A stretch of DNA of 64,000 nt from Pseudomonas sp. MF4836 (GCF_002018875.1 NZ_MVOL01000002.1:496001-560000), one strand, 5' to 3'; counted from the stretch's first letter, positions 8,677-17,242 are shown. The notes: generated from the sequence alone by a model not told the origin. Program-made: numbers and translations.

Positions 8677-9444
8677 ATGCTGTTCAGTGAGAGTAGCGAT
8701 ATCTCGGTGATGGTGACCAGTTGCGGGCGTTTCGACTTGCTCAAGCGAACGCTCGAGACATTTGATCGCTTCAATACTGCGCCTATTCGCAAAGTGTTCA
8801 TTACTGAGGATTCAGGTGATCGGGCCGTCGAAGACTGCATTCCCGAGCATTGGAGACCTCACACGGTTTTTCTCGTCAACAATCCGCGATTGGGCCAGTT
8901 GCGCTCGATCGATCTGGCCTATGGGCAGATTGAGACCCCGTGGATTTTCCATTGCGAAGACGACTGGGACTTCTACCGCGAAGGTTTTATCGAAGAGTCT
9001 CAGCAGTTGCTGGAAGACGACCCTCAGGCCTTGCAGGTCTGGCTGCGCAGTGCCCATCACGACTTGGCGGTGCACAGCCCCTATGTCTTCTTGAATGAGC
9101 GCAAGGTGGCACATGGAATTGCGTTCTATGTGCTGGGCTCGCATAAAGCCGATTGGCAGGGGTTCTCCTTCAACCCAGGGTTGCGCCGGCGTGCCGACTA
9201 CCTGCTGCATGCTCCGTATGCGGCGTTTTCCGGGGAGAAGGATTTGTCCCGGCTGTACGCCCAGGAAAATCGTTATGCGTTGATTCTGGAGAATGATGCG
9301 GTTCTGCACACCGGGTTTGGTGAGCATGTGGTGGTTCCTGAAGAGCGTTCGAACAAGCTACGGCGCAAGCGTCGAGACCGCGTAAAGCTCATGGCAACTT
9401 TAATTTTAGGTATGGCGATAGGGTGGTTGCTACATGGAATTTAA
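8677..9444 (+). CDS. GT2-like glycosyltransferase with C-terminal membrane anchor (WapR position)
   Basis: This 255-residue family 2 type glycosyltransferase has the GT-A fold. ISVMVTSCGRFDLLKRTLE is the first beta strand and donor-binding loop, and FHCEDDWDF (around residues 90-98) is the DXD-like metal site. A basic stretch (KLRRKRRDRVK) precedes a single C-terminal hydrophobic helix (LMATLILGMAIGWLLHGI), which would hold it at the inner membrane. Its position corresponds to wapR (PA5000), the rhamnosyltransferase that makes the O-antigen acceptor, but similarity to WapR itself cannot be tested here. It overlaps waaL by 11 bases. From here through waaL the sequence is visibly more AT-rich than the neighbours. 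Confidence 0.75.
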   Translation: MLFSESSDISVMVTSCGRFDLLKRTLETFDRFNTAPIRKVFITEDSGDRAVEDCIPEHWRPHTVFLVNNPRLGQLRSIDLAYGQIETPWIFHCEDDWDFYREGFIEESQQLLEDDPQALQVWLRSAHHDLAVHSPYVFLNERKVAHGIAFYVLGSHKADWQGFSFNPGLRRRADYLLHAPYAAFSGEKDLSRLYAQENRYALILENDAVLHTGFGEHVVVPEERSNKLRRKRRDRVKLMATLILGMAIGWLLHGI

Positions 9445-10594
9445 TGGCGTGAAGTTAAGCAGAGTGACCACTTACTTCAGTGCGATGTTATGTCTGTTTC
9501 TGTTGAGCTTTGTCGTTGGTTGGTCGTCAAAATCGACCAATAACGTGTTTTACGGGCTGATTGCCCTGCCAGGGTTGTTCTTCCTGCTAAAAGGTCACGG
9601 CCTCAAGGTACTCAAAGAGCCATTGGCCTGGCTTTGGCTGGTGTTTATGCTCTGGTTTGCTGTTTCGGCCACGGTATTTGGGGCGATGGAGTTCTATAAA
9701 CCCATTGTCTACGTCTTATCGTTTGTCTTTATCGTTGCCAGCCTGGTAAGCCCTGATTTTTTCAGAAGCAAAGAGTTTATCCGGGCCCAGTTCTGGATTC
9801 TGATTCTCTACATTTACCTGAGCGCGATATACAGCTGGAGCACAGGGCAATTCCCCTTCGGCAGTCGAGTGGCCTTGTTGCCAGCCCGGCTGATAAACGT
9901 GATTTACGCCAGCATCTGGTTGTTCTGTGCCCTGGCCCTGGCCTTGCCATACTGGGTCAAGACCAAGCGTTGGATTGAGGCCACTGCCGCAGTGCTGCTG
10001 TCGGTGATTGCCGTGACCTTTGTTCTGCAGACCCGGACCGCTCTGGTGGGGGCTGCATTTCTATTCGGGCTTTGGGTGCTGTATGGCCTTTATCTGCGGC
10101 CGAAGGTTGTCGGTAGCATTCTCCTGGTGGGAGCCTTGGTCCTGGGCCTGGTGGTCTGGGGCGTGCATAACGAAGCCTGGTACATCTCGCTGTGGAACCG
10201 TGGAGACTCTTACCGGGTCGAGATCTTCAACGTCATGGTCGGCGAGTGGAGAAACTGCGGCTGGACCTTGGGCTGCGGCGTTGGCTTCCACACTGAGCAA
10301 TTGTTGGACGGGTTTATGCCGATCCAGCACCCACACAATATCTTCGTGGCCCTGGGTGTTTACACGGGGGCTCCGGCCTTGTTGCTGTTTGTGGTGCTGA
10401 TGCTGACAAGCCTGCTGGCGGCCTGGCGCCTGCGCGATGCCTGGGGCATGTTCCTGGCCTGTGCGCTGGTGATGCTCAACTTTGATGGCAGTATTTTGGT
10501 CCACAGTCCGGATGAGCTGTGGCCGCTGGTGTTGATGCCCGCGGCATTGATCCTGGGACGTGTCTCGCAAGCGCGGCAGTTGCAGCGCGGGTAA
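9434..10594 (+). CDS. waaL: O-antigen ligase
   Basis: This polytopic inner-membrane protein (386 residues, about ten to twelve hydrophobic segments) joins undecaprenyl-linked O-antigen to the lipid A-core on the periplasmic face. The family features are present: QTRTALVGAAFLFGLWVLY includes the conserved Arg, and a large periplasmic loop (about 250-300) ends in IQHPHNIFVALGVYTG with the catalytic His. It is the last gene of the plus-strand operon, overlaps the glycosyltransferase by 11 bases, and is followed by a strong hairpin. WaaL sequences vary widely between strains, and this one is AT-richer than its surroundings. Confidence 0.88.
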   Translation: MEFNGVKLSRVTTYFSAMLCLFLLSFVVGWSSKSTNNVFYGLIALPGLFFLLKGHGLKVLKEPLAWLWLVFMLWFAVSATVFGAMEFYKPIVYVLSFVFIVASLVSPDFFRSKEFIRAQFWILILYIYLSAIYSWSTGQFPFGSRVALLPARLINVIYASIWLFCALALALPYWVKTKRWIEATAAVLLSVIAVTFVLQTRTALVGAAFLFGLWVLYGLYLRPKVVGSILLVGALVLGLVVWGVHNEAWYISLWNRGDSYRVEIFNVMVGEWRNCGWTLGCGVGFHTEQLLDGFMPIQHPHNIFVALGVYTGAPALLLFVVLMLTSLLAAWRLRDAWGMFLACALVMLNFDGSILVHSPDELWPLVLMPAALILGRVSQARQLQRG

Positions 10595-10601
10595 GGCTTT
10601 G

Positions 10602-10644
10602 CACCCGCCAGCGCTGAGGCGCTGGCGGGTGGTGTTCAGTTTTT
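10602..10644 (+). terminator. hairpin after waaL, probable terminator
   Basis: CACCCGCCAGCGC (10602-10614) pairs perfectly with GCGCTGGCGGGTG (10619-10631) around a TGAG tetraloop. A T run follows after eight bases and lies within the last codons of the convergent kinase-like gene. The distance to the T run makes termination less certain than the stem suggests. Confidence 0.6.
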
Positions 10645-11280
10645 ATGCAGTTCGGTATTCAATTCGCTTATCGAGCACGTGCTTTGCGCCGCGGCGTAGT
10701 GCTCTATAAACACCCCGCCGTGGTTATCCAGCAACCACTCCCGATCTTGCTTGTAACGCAACATGTGTTTGAAGTTGCGCAGGCGCAAGGCCTTGCGCAA
10801 TGGGCGGGAAAAGACTTTCAGGTCGGCAATGTCGATCAGCCCCAACTGCCCTTCAGGTGTCAGCACGATATTGCCCAGGTGCGCAGAGCGAAAGTAAATG
10901 CCGCGCTCGTGGAGTATCGCGATGAACGTGCCCAGTTGCGCCCTCAGTGCATCGCCGCGCAGGCCATCATCCAGCAACTGACGCAGGGTCTGGCCCGGCA
11001 GTGGATCATAATGCACGGCATCCCTTTGAATGCTTGAGATCCGGTAAACCTGGCGGATGCTGGGGCACGGTATCTGGCGTTGCTTCAAGCGCGTGCAGTT
11101 ATCGGCGAAGCGCTTTGCATAGGGATACCAGGCCGCCGAAGTCAGGAGGCGCTTGCGCCGGAACAGTTTGAGTATCGAGCCATCCGTCAACCGCAGCACC
11201 TTATCGCCAGAACCGTCGGCTTCGAGAACTTCAGCTGCTTCGCGCAAAGTGAGGTAGTGATTATGGTCAAGCGCTTGCAT
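10636..11280 (-). CDS. kinase-like protein of the LPS locus with atypical catalytic loop
   Basis: This 214-residue protein of the InaA/Kdo-kinase-like group, often annotated as a toluene tolerance protein, sits where PA4998 does in P. aeruginosa. VLRLTDGSILKLFRRK resembles the glycine-poor nucleotide loop and the beta-3 Lys. GIYFRSAHLGNIVL aligns with the kinase catalytic loop (usual form GIVHGDLHxGNI) and LIDIADL with the metal-binding Asp motif. The catalytic Asp is Ser here, so it may be a pseudokinase or use another base. The start at 11280 is preferred over one seven codons upstream because GGAG lies seven bases before it. It is divergent from msbA and convergent with waaL. Confidence 0.75.
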   Translation of the reverse strand: MQALDHNHYLTLREAAEVLEADGSGDKVLRLTDGSILKLFRRKRLLTSAAWYPYAKRFADNCTRLKQRQIPCPSIRQVYRISSIQRDAVHYDPLPGQTLRQLLDDGLRGDALRAQLGTFIAILHERGIYFRSAHLGNIVLTPEGQLGLIDIADLKVFSRPLRKALRLRNFKHMLRYKQDREWLLDNHGGVFIEHYAAAQSTCSISELNTELHKN

Positions 11281-11395
11281 CAATACTCCAGAGTTCAACA
11301 ACAGCAGGCGGGGTCAAGGTACATGGTACCGTAGCTCATCGACTAAAATGGCCTGTGTTATAGTTGCGGGCTCATTTCTCATTCAACGGCTTCTC

Positions 11396-13198
11396 ATGAC
11401 TACCCCTGATTCGCCTGCGGCGTCGAGCCTGAAGATTTACCTGCGATTGCTGTCGTACGTCCGTCCCTATGCGGGGATGTTCGCGCTCAGTATCCTGGGT
11501 TTTGTCATTTTCGCATCGACGCAGCCGATGCTGGCGGGAATCCTCAAGTACTTTGTCGACGGCTTGAGCAACCCCGAGGCCGTACTCTTTCCAAACGTCC
11601 CTTACTTGCGTGATCTGCAACTGCTGCAGGCCGTGCCGATGCTGATCGTCCTGATCGCCGCATGGCAGGGGCTGGGTTCGTTTCTGGGTAACTTCTACCT
11701 GGCCAAGGTGTCCCTAGGGCTGGTGCATGATCTGCGGGTCGAGCTGTTCAACAAGTTGCTGGTCCTGCCCAATCGGTACTTTGACACCCACAACTCCGGA
11801 CACCTGATTTCCCGCATCACCTTCAACGTGACCATGGTTACCGGTGCTGCAACGGATGCCATCAAGGTGGTGATCCGCGAAGGCCTGACCGTGGTGTTCC
11901 TGTTTGTCTACCTGTTGTGGATGAACTGGCAGTTGACCCTGGTGATGGTCGCGATCCTGCCGTTGATCGCGGTCATGGTCAGCAGCACCAGCAAGAAATT
12001 CCGCAAGCAAAGCAAGAAAATCCAGGTGGCCATGGGGGATGTCACCCACGTGGCCTCCGAAACCATCCAGGGCTATCGCGTGGTTCGCAGCTTTGGTGGC
12101 GAGGCCTATGAGCAGCAGCGTTTCGCCTTGGCCAGCCAGAGCAACACCGATAAGCAGCTGCGCATGACCAAGACCGGCGCGGTGTACACGCCCATGCTGC
12201 AGTTGGTGATTTATTCGGCCATGGCGGTGCTGATGTTCCTGGTGCTGTTCCTGCGTGGCGATGCCACGGCGGGTGACCTGGTGGCTTACATCACCGCTGC
12301 CGGCCTGTTGCCCAAGCCCATCCGCCAGTTGTCGGAAGTCAGCTCGACCATTCAGAAGGGCGTGGCTGGCGCGGAAAGCATCTTTGAGCAACTGGATGTC
12401 GAGCCTGAATCGGACACCGGCACCGTCGAGCTCGAGCGTGTCGAAGGGCGGCTGGAGGTGCGTAACCTGAGCTTCACCTACCCGGGCACCGAGCGTGAAG
12501 TGCTGCGTGATATCAGCTTCAGCGCCGATCCAGGACAGATGATTGCCCTGGTTGGGCGCTCCGGTAGTGGCAAATCCACATTGGCTGCACTTATTCCGCG
12601 CTTTTATCACCACGATATCGGGCAGATTCTGCTGGATGGTGTCGAGGTCGAAAGCTACCGCCTGCGCAACCTGCGCCGACATGTGGCCCAAGTGACCCAG
12701 CATGTGACCCTGTTCAACGACACCATTGCCAACAACATCGCCTATGGCGACCTGGCAGGAGCTCCACGGGAGGATATCGAGAAGGCGGCCAAGGATGCCT
12801 ACGCGATGGACTTCATCGCGCAAATGCCCCAGGGGCTGGACACCCAGGTCGGAGAGAACGGTGTGCTCCTGTCTGGCGGTCAGCGTCAGCGGTTAGCCAT
12901 TGCCCGGGCCCTGCTGAAAAATGCCCCGCTGTTGATTCTCGACGAGGCAACGTCTGCGCTGGATACCGAATCCGAGCGGCATATTCAGGCTGCGCTGGAC
13001 AAGGTCATGAAAGGCCGTACGACCCTGGTGATTGCACACCGCCTGTCGACCATCGAGAAGGCCGACCTGATCCTGGTCATGGATCAGGGGCAGATTGTCG
13101 AGCGCGGTACCCATACGCAGTTGTTGGAGCAGAACGGCTATTACTCCCGACTGCACGCCATGGGGCTGGAAGAGCCCGTTCATAACGATATTGCCTGA
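11396..13198 (+). CDS. msbA: lipid A-core flippase, ABC transporter
   Basis: This homodimeric inner-membrane ABC exporter flips the lipid A-core to the periplasmic face. At 600 residues it has six transmembrane helices in about 1-330, then the nucleotide-binding domain: Walker A GRSGSGKST, ABC signature LSGGQRQR, Walker B LLILDEATSALD and the H-loop IAHRLST. The ATG at 11396 gives the usual family length; an upstream in-frame start would add 16 residues without a better ribosome binding site. TATAGT at 11360-11365 could be its -10 box. Its place beside the core genes and hldE is the same as in P. aeruginosa. Confidence 0.95.
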   Translation: MTTPDSPAASSLKIYLRLLSYVRPYAGMFALSILGFVIFASTQPMLAGILKYFVDGLSNPEAVLFPNVPYLRDLQLLQAVPMLIVLIAAWQGLGSFLGNFYLAKVSLGLVHDLRVELFNKLLVLPNRYFDTHNSGHLISRITFNVTMVTGAATDAIKVVIREGLTVVFLFVYLLWMNWQLTLVMVAILPLIAVMVSSTSKKFRKQSKKIQVAMGDVTHVASETIQGYRVVRSFGGEAYEQQRFALASQSNTDKQLRMTKTGAVYTPMLQLVIYSAMAVLMFLVLFLRGDATAGDLVAYITAAGLLPKPIRQLSEVSSTIQKGVAGAESIFEQLDVEPESDTGTVELERVEGRLEVRNLSFTYPGTEREVLRDISFSADPGQMIALVGRSGSGKSTLAALIPRFYHHDIGQILLDGVEVESYRLRNLRRHVAQVTQHVTLFNDTIANNIAYGDLAGAPREDIEKAAKDAYAMDFIAQMPQGLDTQVGENGVLLSGGQRQRLAIARALLKNAPLLILDEATSALDTESERHIQAALDKVMKGRTTLVIAHRLSTIEKADLILVMDQGQIVERGTHTQLLEQNGYYSRLHAMGLEEPVHNDIA

Positions 13199-13385
13199 CC
13201 GGTAAAAGGCAGCGGCCAGGCCACTGCCAATCAGGCCCGCATTGTGCAAGGCAATGGGGCCTGGTTTGTATCCGGATATTTACTGTCTTGACCAAGCCTA
13301 AATAATTTCTCCCGCCGTGCTTGTTATGGTTTCCCGCTATTAGTCGAATGATCGACGGGGCTATCCCCGCCGCGTGGGGGCTGGA

Positions 13386-14090
13386 ATGCTGCAACGCTAT
13401 TTGTGGAAGTTATTGCCCAAATCCCAGCGCACCTTGCTGTTGGGGCGCTTGTCGGTAGTGGATCGCCAGGCAGTGAATAAATCCATGTCTGCCGATATAC
13501 GCTTTCCCGAGGCGTTCACCAAACACTCCTGCTTGTACATCCATGTCCCCAAGTGTGCCGGTAGCAGCGTGTGCTCCGCTTTGTTCGGGGGCTGGAGCCC
13601 GGGGCATCTGCCGCTGTACTGGTACGAGCAACAGTTCCCGTGCGCGTTTGCCAGCAGTTTCAAGTTCGCCTTCGTCCGTGACCCTCTGGCGCGCGCCTAC
13701 TCGGCCTATACCTTTCTGCGAAGCAATCGGCTCAACCCCAGGGACCAGCCGGCCCAGGTCCTAGTCAACCAGTATCGGGATTTCGACGACTTCGTGGCGC
13801 GCTGGCTGCGACCGGACACCATCTGCAAGCAGATCCATTTCGCCCCGCAGAGTGACTTTCTCACCGATTCCCTGGGGCACATGTCGCTGGACTTCATCGG
13901 CTATCAGGAGCATTTGCCCCGTGATTTCGAGCTGGTATGCGAACACTTGGGCATCCACTCGCGACTGCCGCTGCTGAACGCTTCCTGCCAGCCTGCCAAT
14001 GGCTCTGTGCGGGACCTGTGCTCAGTGCGTACCCGGCGCCTAGTGCGTCGGGTCTATGAGCGCGACTACGAGATGCTGGGTTATGAATAA
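13386..14090 (+). CDS. PAPS-dependent sulfotransferase (Sulfotransfer_2-like)
   Basis: This 234-residue cytoplasmic sulfotransferase would transfer sulfate from PAPS to a hydroxyl, probably on a glycan. The 5'-phosphosulfate loop is LYIHVPKCAGSSV (residues 50-62), and the 3'-phosphate motif is FAFVRDPLARAYSAY (94-108) with the conserved Arg and Ser. The C-terminal YERDYEMLGYE is the ending typical of carbohydrate sulfotransferases of the Sulfotransfer_2 group. No signal or membrane segment is seen. The ATG at 13386 follows GGGGG; a GTG four codons upstream is the alternative. It overlaps the APS kinase gene by eight bases, so donor and transferase are made together. As far as I recall it has no equivalent in the PAO1 locus. 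The acceptor is unknown. Confidence 0.85.
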   Translation: MLQRYLWKLLPKSQRTLLLGRLSVVDRQAVNKSMSADIRFPEAFTKHSCLYIHVPKCAGSSVCSALFGGWSPGHLPLYWYEQQFPCAFASSFKFAFVRDPLARAYSAYTFLRSNRLNPRDQPAQVLVNQYRDFDDFVARWLRPDTICKQIHFAPQSDFLTDSLGHMSLDFIGYQEHLPRDFELVCEHLGIHSRLPLLNASCQPANGSVRDLCSVRTRRLVRRVYERDYEMLGYE

Positions 14091-14694
14091 GCCGATGCTC
14101 GCTGCCATGGAACAACCGCAGATCCGCCCTTATGCGCTGTCATTGTCGTGCGCTTCCCGAGCGGCCCTGAAGCAGCAGAAGCCATGCTGCCTCTGGTTGA
14201 CCGGGCTATCCGGTGCGGGCAAGTCGACCCTGGCCAATCTGCTGGAACTGCGCCTCAACCAACTGGGGCGGCACACCTTTATCCTCGATGGCGACAACGT
14301 GCGCCATGGCTTGTGCAGCGATCTGGGGATGAGTGCCGAGGCGCGCAAGGAAAATATCCGGCGCATGGCCGAAGTGGCGCGCTTGATGGTGGATGCCGGC
14401 CTGTTGGTCATCGTCTCGGCCATTTCGCCATTTCGCGCCGATCGTGAGACAGCCCGCGCCTTGTTCGCGCCTGGCGAGTTTCTTGAGGTGTACATCAGCA
14501 CGGCGTTTGCGACCTGTGCAGAGCGTGATCCAAAAGGCCTGTATAAAGCCGCGTTGGCTGGGCAGATCAAGGATTTCACCGGCTTGGACAGCCCCTACGA
14601 AGCGCCGCTGCAGGCGGACTGTGAAATTGATACTGCCCGGGTCGGGGTCGATCAGGCCACGGCCCGCCTGTTGCAGCTTCTACTCGAGAAGTAA
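14083..14694 (+). CDS. cysC: adenylylsulfate (APS) kinase
   Basis: This enzyme phosphorylates adenosine 5'-phosphosulfate to PAPS, the universal sulfate donor. The 203-residue protein has Walker A GLSGAGKST, then DGDNVRHGL, then the APS-binding stretch MSAEARKENIRRMAEVARL, the ISPFRADR loop and ERDPKGLYKAALAG. These are all the landmarks of an active CysC. It is a stand-alone kinase, not a CysNC fusion. The ATG at 14083 overlaps the sulfotransferase stop; an earlier in-frame ATG at 14056 would lengthen the overlap. Its pairing with the sulfotransferase says that its PAPS serves sulfation here rather than only cysteine synthesis. Confidence 0.93.
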   Translation: MNKPMLAAMEQPQIRPYALSLSCASRAALKQQKPCCLWLTGLSGAGKSTLANLLELRLNQLGRHTFILDGDNVRHGLCSDLGMSAEARKENIRRMAEVARLMVDAGLLVIVSAISPFRADRETARALFAPGEFLEVYISTAFATCAERDPKGLYKAALAGQIKDFTGLDSPYEAPLQADCEIDTARVGVDQATARLLQLLLEK

Positions 14695-14734
14695 GCCGCT
14701 GAAAAACTTCAAGACCCAGGCTAAAGCCATAGAA

Positions 14735-14762
14735 CTTGACGGCGCCAACCCTGTGTTAATAT
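14735..14762 (+). promoter_or_regulatory. sigma-70-like promoter of hldE
   Basis: CTTGAC (14735-14740) and TAATAT (14757-14762) are separated by 16 bases, 34 bases upstream of the hldE ATG. This would give hldE its own promoter independent of the sulfotransferase/cysC pair. Confidence 0.6.
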
Positions 14763-14796
14763 CGCGCCCCTGTTCATTTTGTATGTGGGTTGCACC

Positions 14797-16218
14797 ATGA
14801 AGTTGTCCATGCCGCGATTCGATCAAGCCCCTGTCTTGGTGGTCGGCGATGTCATGCTCGACCGTTACTGGCATGGTGGTACCTCACGGATTTCCCCTGA
14901 GGCGCCGGTGCCGGTGGTCAAGGTCGAGCAGATCGAGGACCGCCCGGGCGGTGCCGCCAACGTTGCCCTGAACATTGCCGCCCTGGGCGCGCCGGCTTCC
15001 CTGGTCGGTGTGACCGGTGACGATGAAGCCGCCGACAGCCTGGCCAATAGCCTGCGCGGGGCGGGTGTGCGGGCGTTGTTCCAGCGCATTGCGCATCAGC
15101 CGACCATCGTCAAGCTACGGGTCATGAGCCGTCACCAGCAGCTGTTGCGCATCGACTTTGAAGAACCCTTCGCCACCGACGCCCTGGCTCTGGGCGCGGA
15201 AGTGGACGCGCTGCTCGAAGGCATCAAGGTCCTGGTGTTGTCCGACTACGGTAAAGGCGCCCTGAAGAATCACCAGGCGCTGATCCAGGCCGCCCGTGCC
15301 CGCGGCATCCCGGTGCTGGCGGACCCCAAAGGCAAGGACTTCTCGGTCTATCGCGGCGCGAGCCTGATCACGCCGAATCTCAACGAGTTCGAAACCATCG
15401 TCGGCGGCTGCGCCGATGAGCACGAGCTGGTCAGCAAGGGCGCGCAGTTGATGCACGACCTGGAACTGGGCGCCTTGCTGGTCACGCGCGGCGAACACGG
15501 CATGACCCTGTTGCGTCCCGATCACGCGGCGTTGCATTTGCCAGCGCGGGCGCGTGAGGTGTTTGACGTCACCGGTGCCGGCGACACTGTGATCTCGACC
15601 CTGGCGGCGGCGATCGCGGCCGGTGAAGAGCTGCCCCACGCAGTGGCCCTGGCTAACCTGGCGGCGAGCATCGTGGTCGGCAAGTTGGGTACCGCCTCCA
15701 TCAGCGCGCCGGAACTGCGTCGCGCTATCCAGCGCGAGGAAGGTTCCGAGCGCGGCGTGCTGAGCCTCGACCAACTGCTGCTGGCAATCGACGATGCCCG
15801 TGCGCACAAGGAAAAGATCGTCTTCACCAACGGTTGCTTCGACATCCTGCATGCCGGCCACGTGACCTACCTCGAACAGGCTCGGGCCCAGGGCGATCGC
15901 TTGATTGTCGCGGTCAACGACGATGCTTCGGTCAGCCGCCTGAAAGGGCCTGGACGGCCGATCAACAGTGTCGACCGGCGCATGGCGGTACTGGCCGGCC
16001 TCGGCGCGGTGGACTGGGTGATCAGCTTCCCTGAGGGCACTCCGGAGAACCTGCTGAGCCAGGTGCGGCCGGATGTGCTGGTCAAGGGCGGAGACTACGG
16101 TATCGACCAGGTGGTCGGCGCCGATATCGTGGCGGCCTATGGCGGCACGGTGAAGGTGCTGGGGCTGGTGGAGAACAGCTCGACCACCGCGATCGTCGAG
16201 AAGATCCGCAAGACCTGA
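14797..16218 (+). CDS. hldE: bifunctional heptose-7-phosphate kinase / heptose-1-phosphate adenylyltransferase
   Basis: This enzyme carries out two steps in ADP-heptose synthesis for the LPS inner core. The N-terminal PfkB-type kinase (about 1-320) shows DRPGGAANVALN and the catalytic FDVTGAGDTVIST. The C-terminal nucleotidyltransferase (about 340-473) shows TNGCFDILHAGHVTYLEQA. The full 473 residues match the fused form found in Pseudomonas. The ATG at 14797 gives the family N terminus; the open frame reaches 18 bases further upstream without a good ribosome binding site. A promoter-like sequence lies just upstream. It converges on the next, minus-strand gene. Confidence 0.97.
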   Translation: MKLSMPRFDQAPVLVVGDVMLDRYWHGGTSRISPEAPVPVVKVEQIEDRPGGAANVALNIAALGAPASLVGVTGDDEAADSLANSLRGAGVRALFQRIAHQPTIVKLRVMSRHQQLLRIDFEEPFATDALALGAEVDALLEGIKVLVLSDYGKGALKNHQALIQAARARGIPVLADPKGKDFSVYRGASLITPNLNEFETIVGGCADEHELVSKGAQLMHDLELGALLVTRGEHGMTLLRPDHAALHLPARAREVFDVTGAGDTVISTLAAAIAAGEELPHAVALANLAASIVVGKLGTASISAPELRRAIQREEGSERGVLSLDQLLLAIDDARAHKEKIVFTNGCFDILHAGHVTYLEQARAQGDRLIVAVNDDASVSRLKGPGRPINSVDRRMAVLAGLGAVDWVISFPEGTPENLLSQVRPDVLVKGGDYGIDQVVGADIVAAYGGTVKVLGLVENSSTTAIVEKIRKT

Positions 16219-16270
16219 GTGACCGCTGGGCGCCATGCCGACTCCGCTGCCGGAGCGGCGTGGCGGCCCT

Positions 16271-17242
16271 TCAACGCTGCCGGCTGGCCTTGGCCGGCAC
16301 GATCTTGCGCAGTATCTGCCGCGCCCTGCCGGTCAGCCGCTTGAGTTTCGAGTCCTTTTCCGGCGCGCTCAGGCCCTGCTGCCGCAGCCAATCCTTCCAG
16401 CGAATCCGTTCATCACGCACCAGCCAACCGTCCTGTTGGGCGAAGCTTTCCGCCAGGTATAAACCGCGGGTGCTGGCGGGTTGCAGTTGGTCCTTTTTCA
16501 GGGTGTAGAGCTCGGCGCAGGGCTGGCCGTCCTGCAAGGGCATCAGGTACAGGTCCGGGCGCTTGCGGTCCAGGCGTGCGACCAGTTGGTCGCCTTCCAG
16601 ACGTTCATCGACATGGAACAGGCTCAGGGACTTGGCCTCCTTGGGGATCTCCAGGCGCAGGTCGTAAATCAGTTGCAGCGACGCGGTCGGCAAGTGCACG
16701 TAGGCCCGCGGGCGCTCGATCAATTGCAGGTTGGCGCAGCGCACCGGGCGGGCAGCGCCGGACAGCGGTGTCAGGCGAAAGGGCAAGGCCTCGCGATAAT
16801 GCAGTGCGTTGGCGTAGGGCGCTGGCAGCCAGGTGTCGTTGAAACGGCCGCTGAGCCAGCCCTCCGGGGTTTCCAGCAGGCACTCCTCGGCGATCTCCTG
16901 AATCGCGGTGTGCAGCGGCAGGTTCAGCTCCTGGGCGGGCACATAGCCGGATATGAGTTTGAGCACCACGTCGCCACGGTCCTGGCGCCGTTGCCGGACC
17001 AGCACCCAGTAATCGCGGTTTTGCCAGTGCAGGGTCAGGCGCACCGAGACCCCGAGGTTGGCCAGCTCCACGGAAAAGCGCTCGGCGTCTTCCACCGTGA
17101 CCGGACGCCGACGTTGCAGGGTTTGGGAGAAATTGAGCGGCATCCCGACGCTCTGGTAGCTCAGGCCTTCGGGAGTCGCTTCGACGAACAGGGGCAGGGT
17201 CTTGAAGTTGCTGGGGTTCTTTCTTATGAGCGTGCGCGGCAT
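16271..17242 (-). CDS. conserved protein of unknown function with a Nudix-like signature
   Basis: I recognise this 323-residue protein only as a conserved Pseudomonas hypothetical. Residues 93-123 (VVLKLISGYVPAQE, then TAIQEIAEECLLE) resemble a degenerate Nudix box: G99-x5-E105 and QEIAEE are present, but the spacing is two residues too long and the Arg and second Gly are replaced. Such proteins have sometimes been labelled ABC-transporter ATPases, but no Walker motif is visible. The start at 17242 is chosen because AAGAAGGAG lies five bases upstream; an earlier ATG at 17284 lacks this. It is the last gene of a minus-strand set behind an aldo/keto reductase and an FAD oxidoreductase. Confidence 0.7.
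   Translation of the reverse strand: MPRTLIRKNPSNFKTLPLFVEATPEGLSYQSVGMPLNFSQTLQRRRPVTVEDAERFSVELANLGVSVRLTLHWQNRDYWVLVRQRRQDRGDVVLKLISGYVPAQELNLPLHTAIQEIAEECLLETPEGWLSGRFNDTWLPAPYANALHYREALPFRLTPLSGAARPVRCANLQLIERPRAYVHLPTASLQLIYDLRLEIPKEAKSLSLFHVDERLEGDQLVARLDRKRPDLYLMPLQDGQPCAELYTLKKDQLQPASTRGLYLAESFAQQDGWLVRDERIRWKDWLRQQGLSAPEKDSKLKRLTGRARQILRKIVPAKASRQR

Noticed and set aside
14083..14694. cysC as part of the assimilatory sulfate pathway operon
   Set aside because: No cysD, cysN or cysH lies nearby; the overlap is with a sulfotransferase, which makes a PAPS supply for sulfation the better reading.
16271..17242. Annotation as a metal ABC transporter ATPase
   Set aside because: No Walker A, Walker B or ABC signature motif is present anywhere in the protein.
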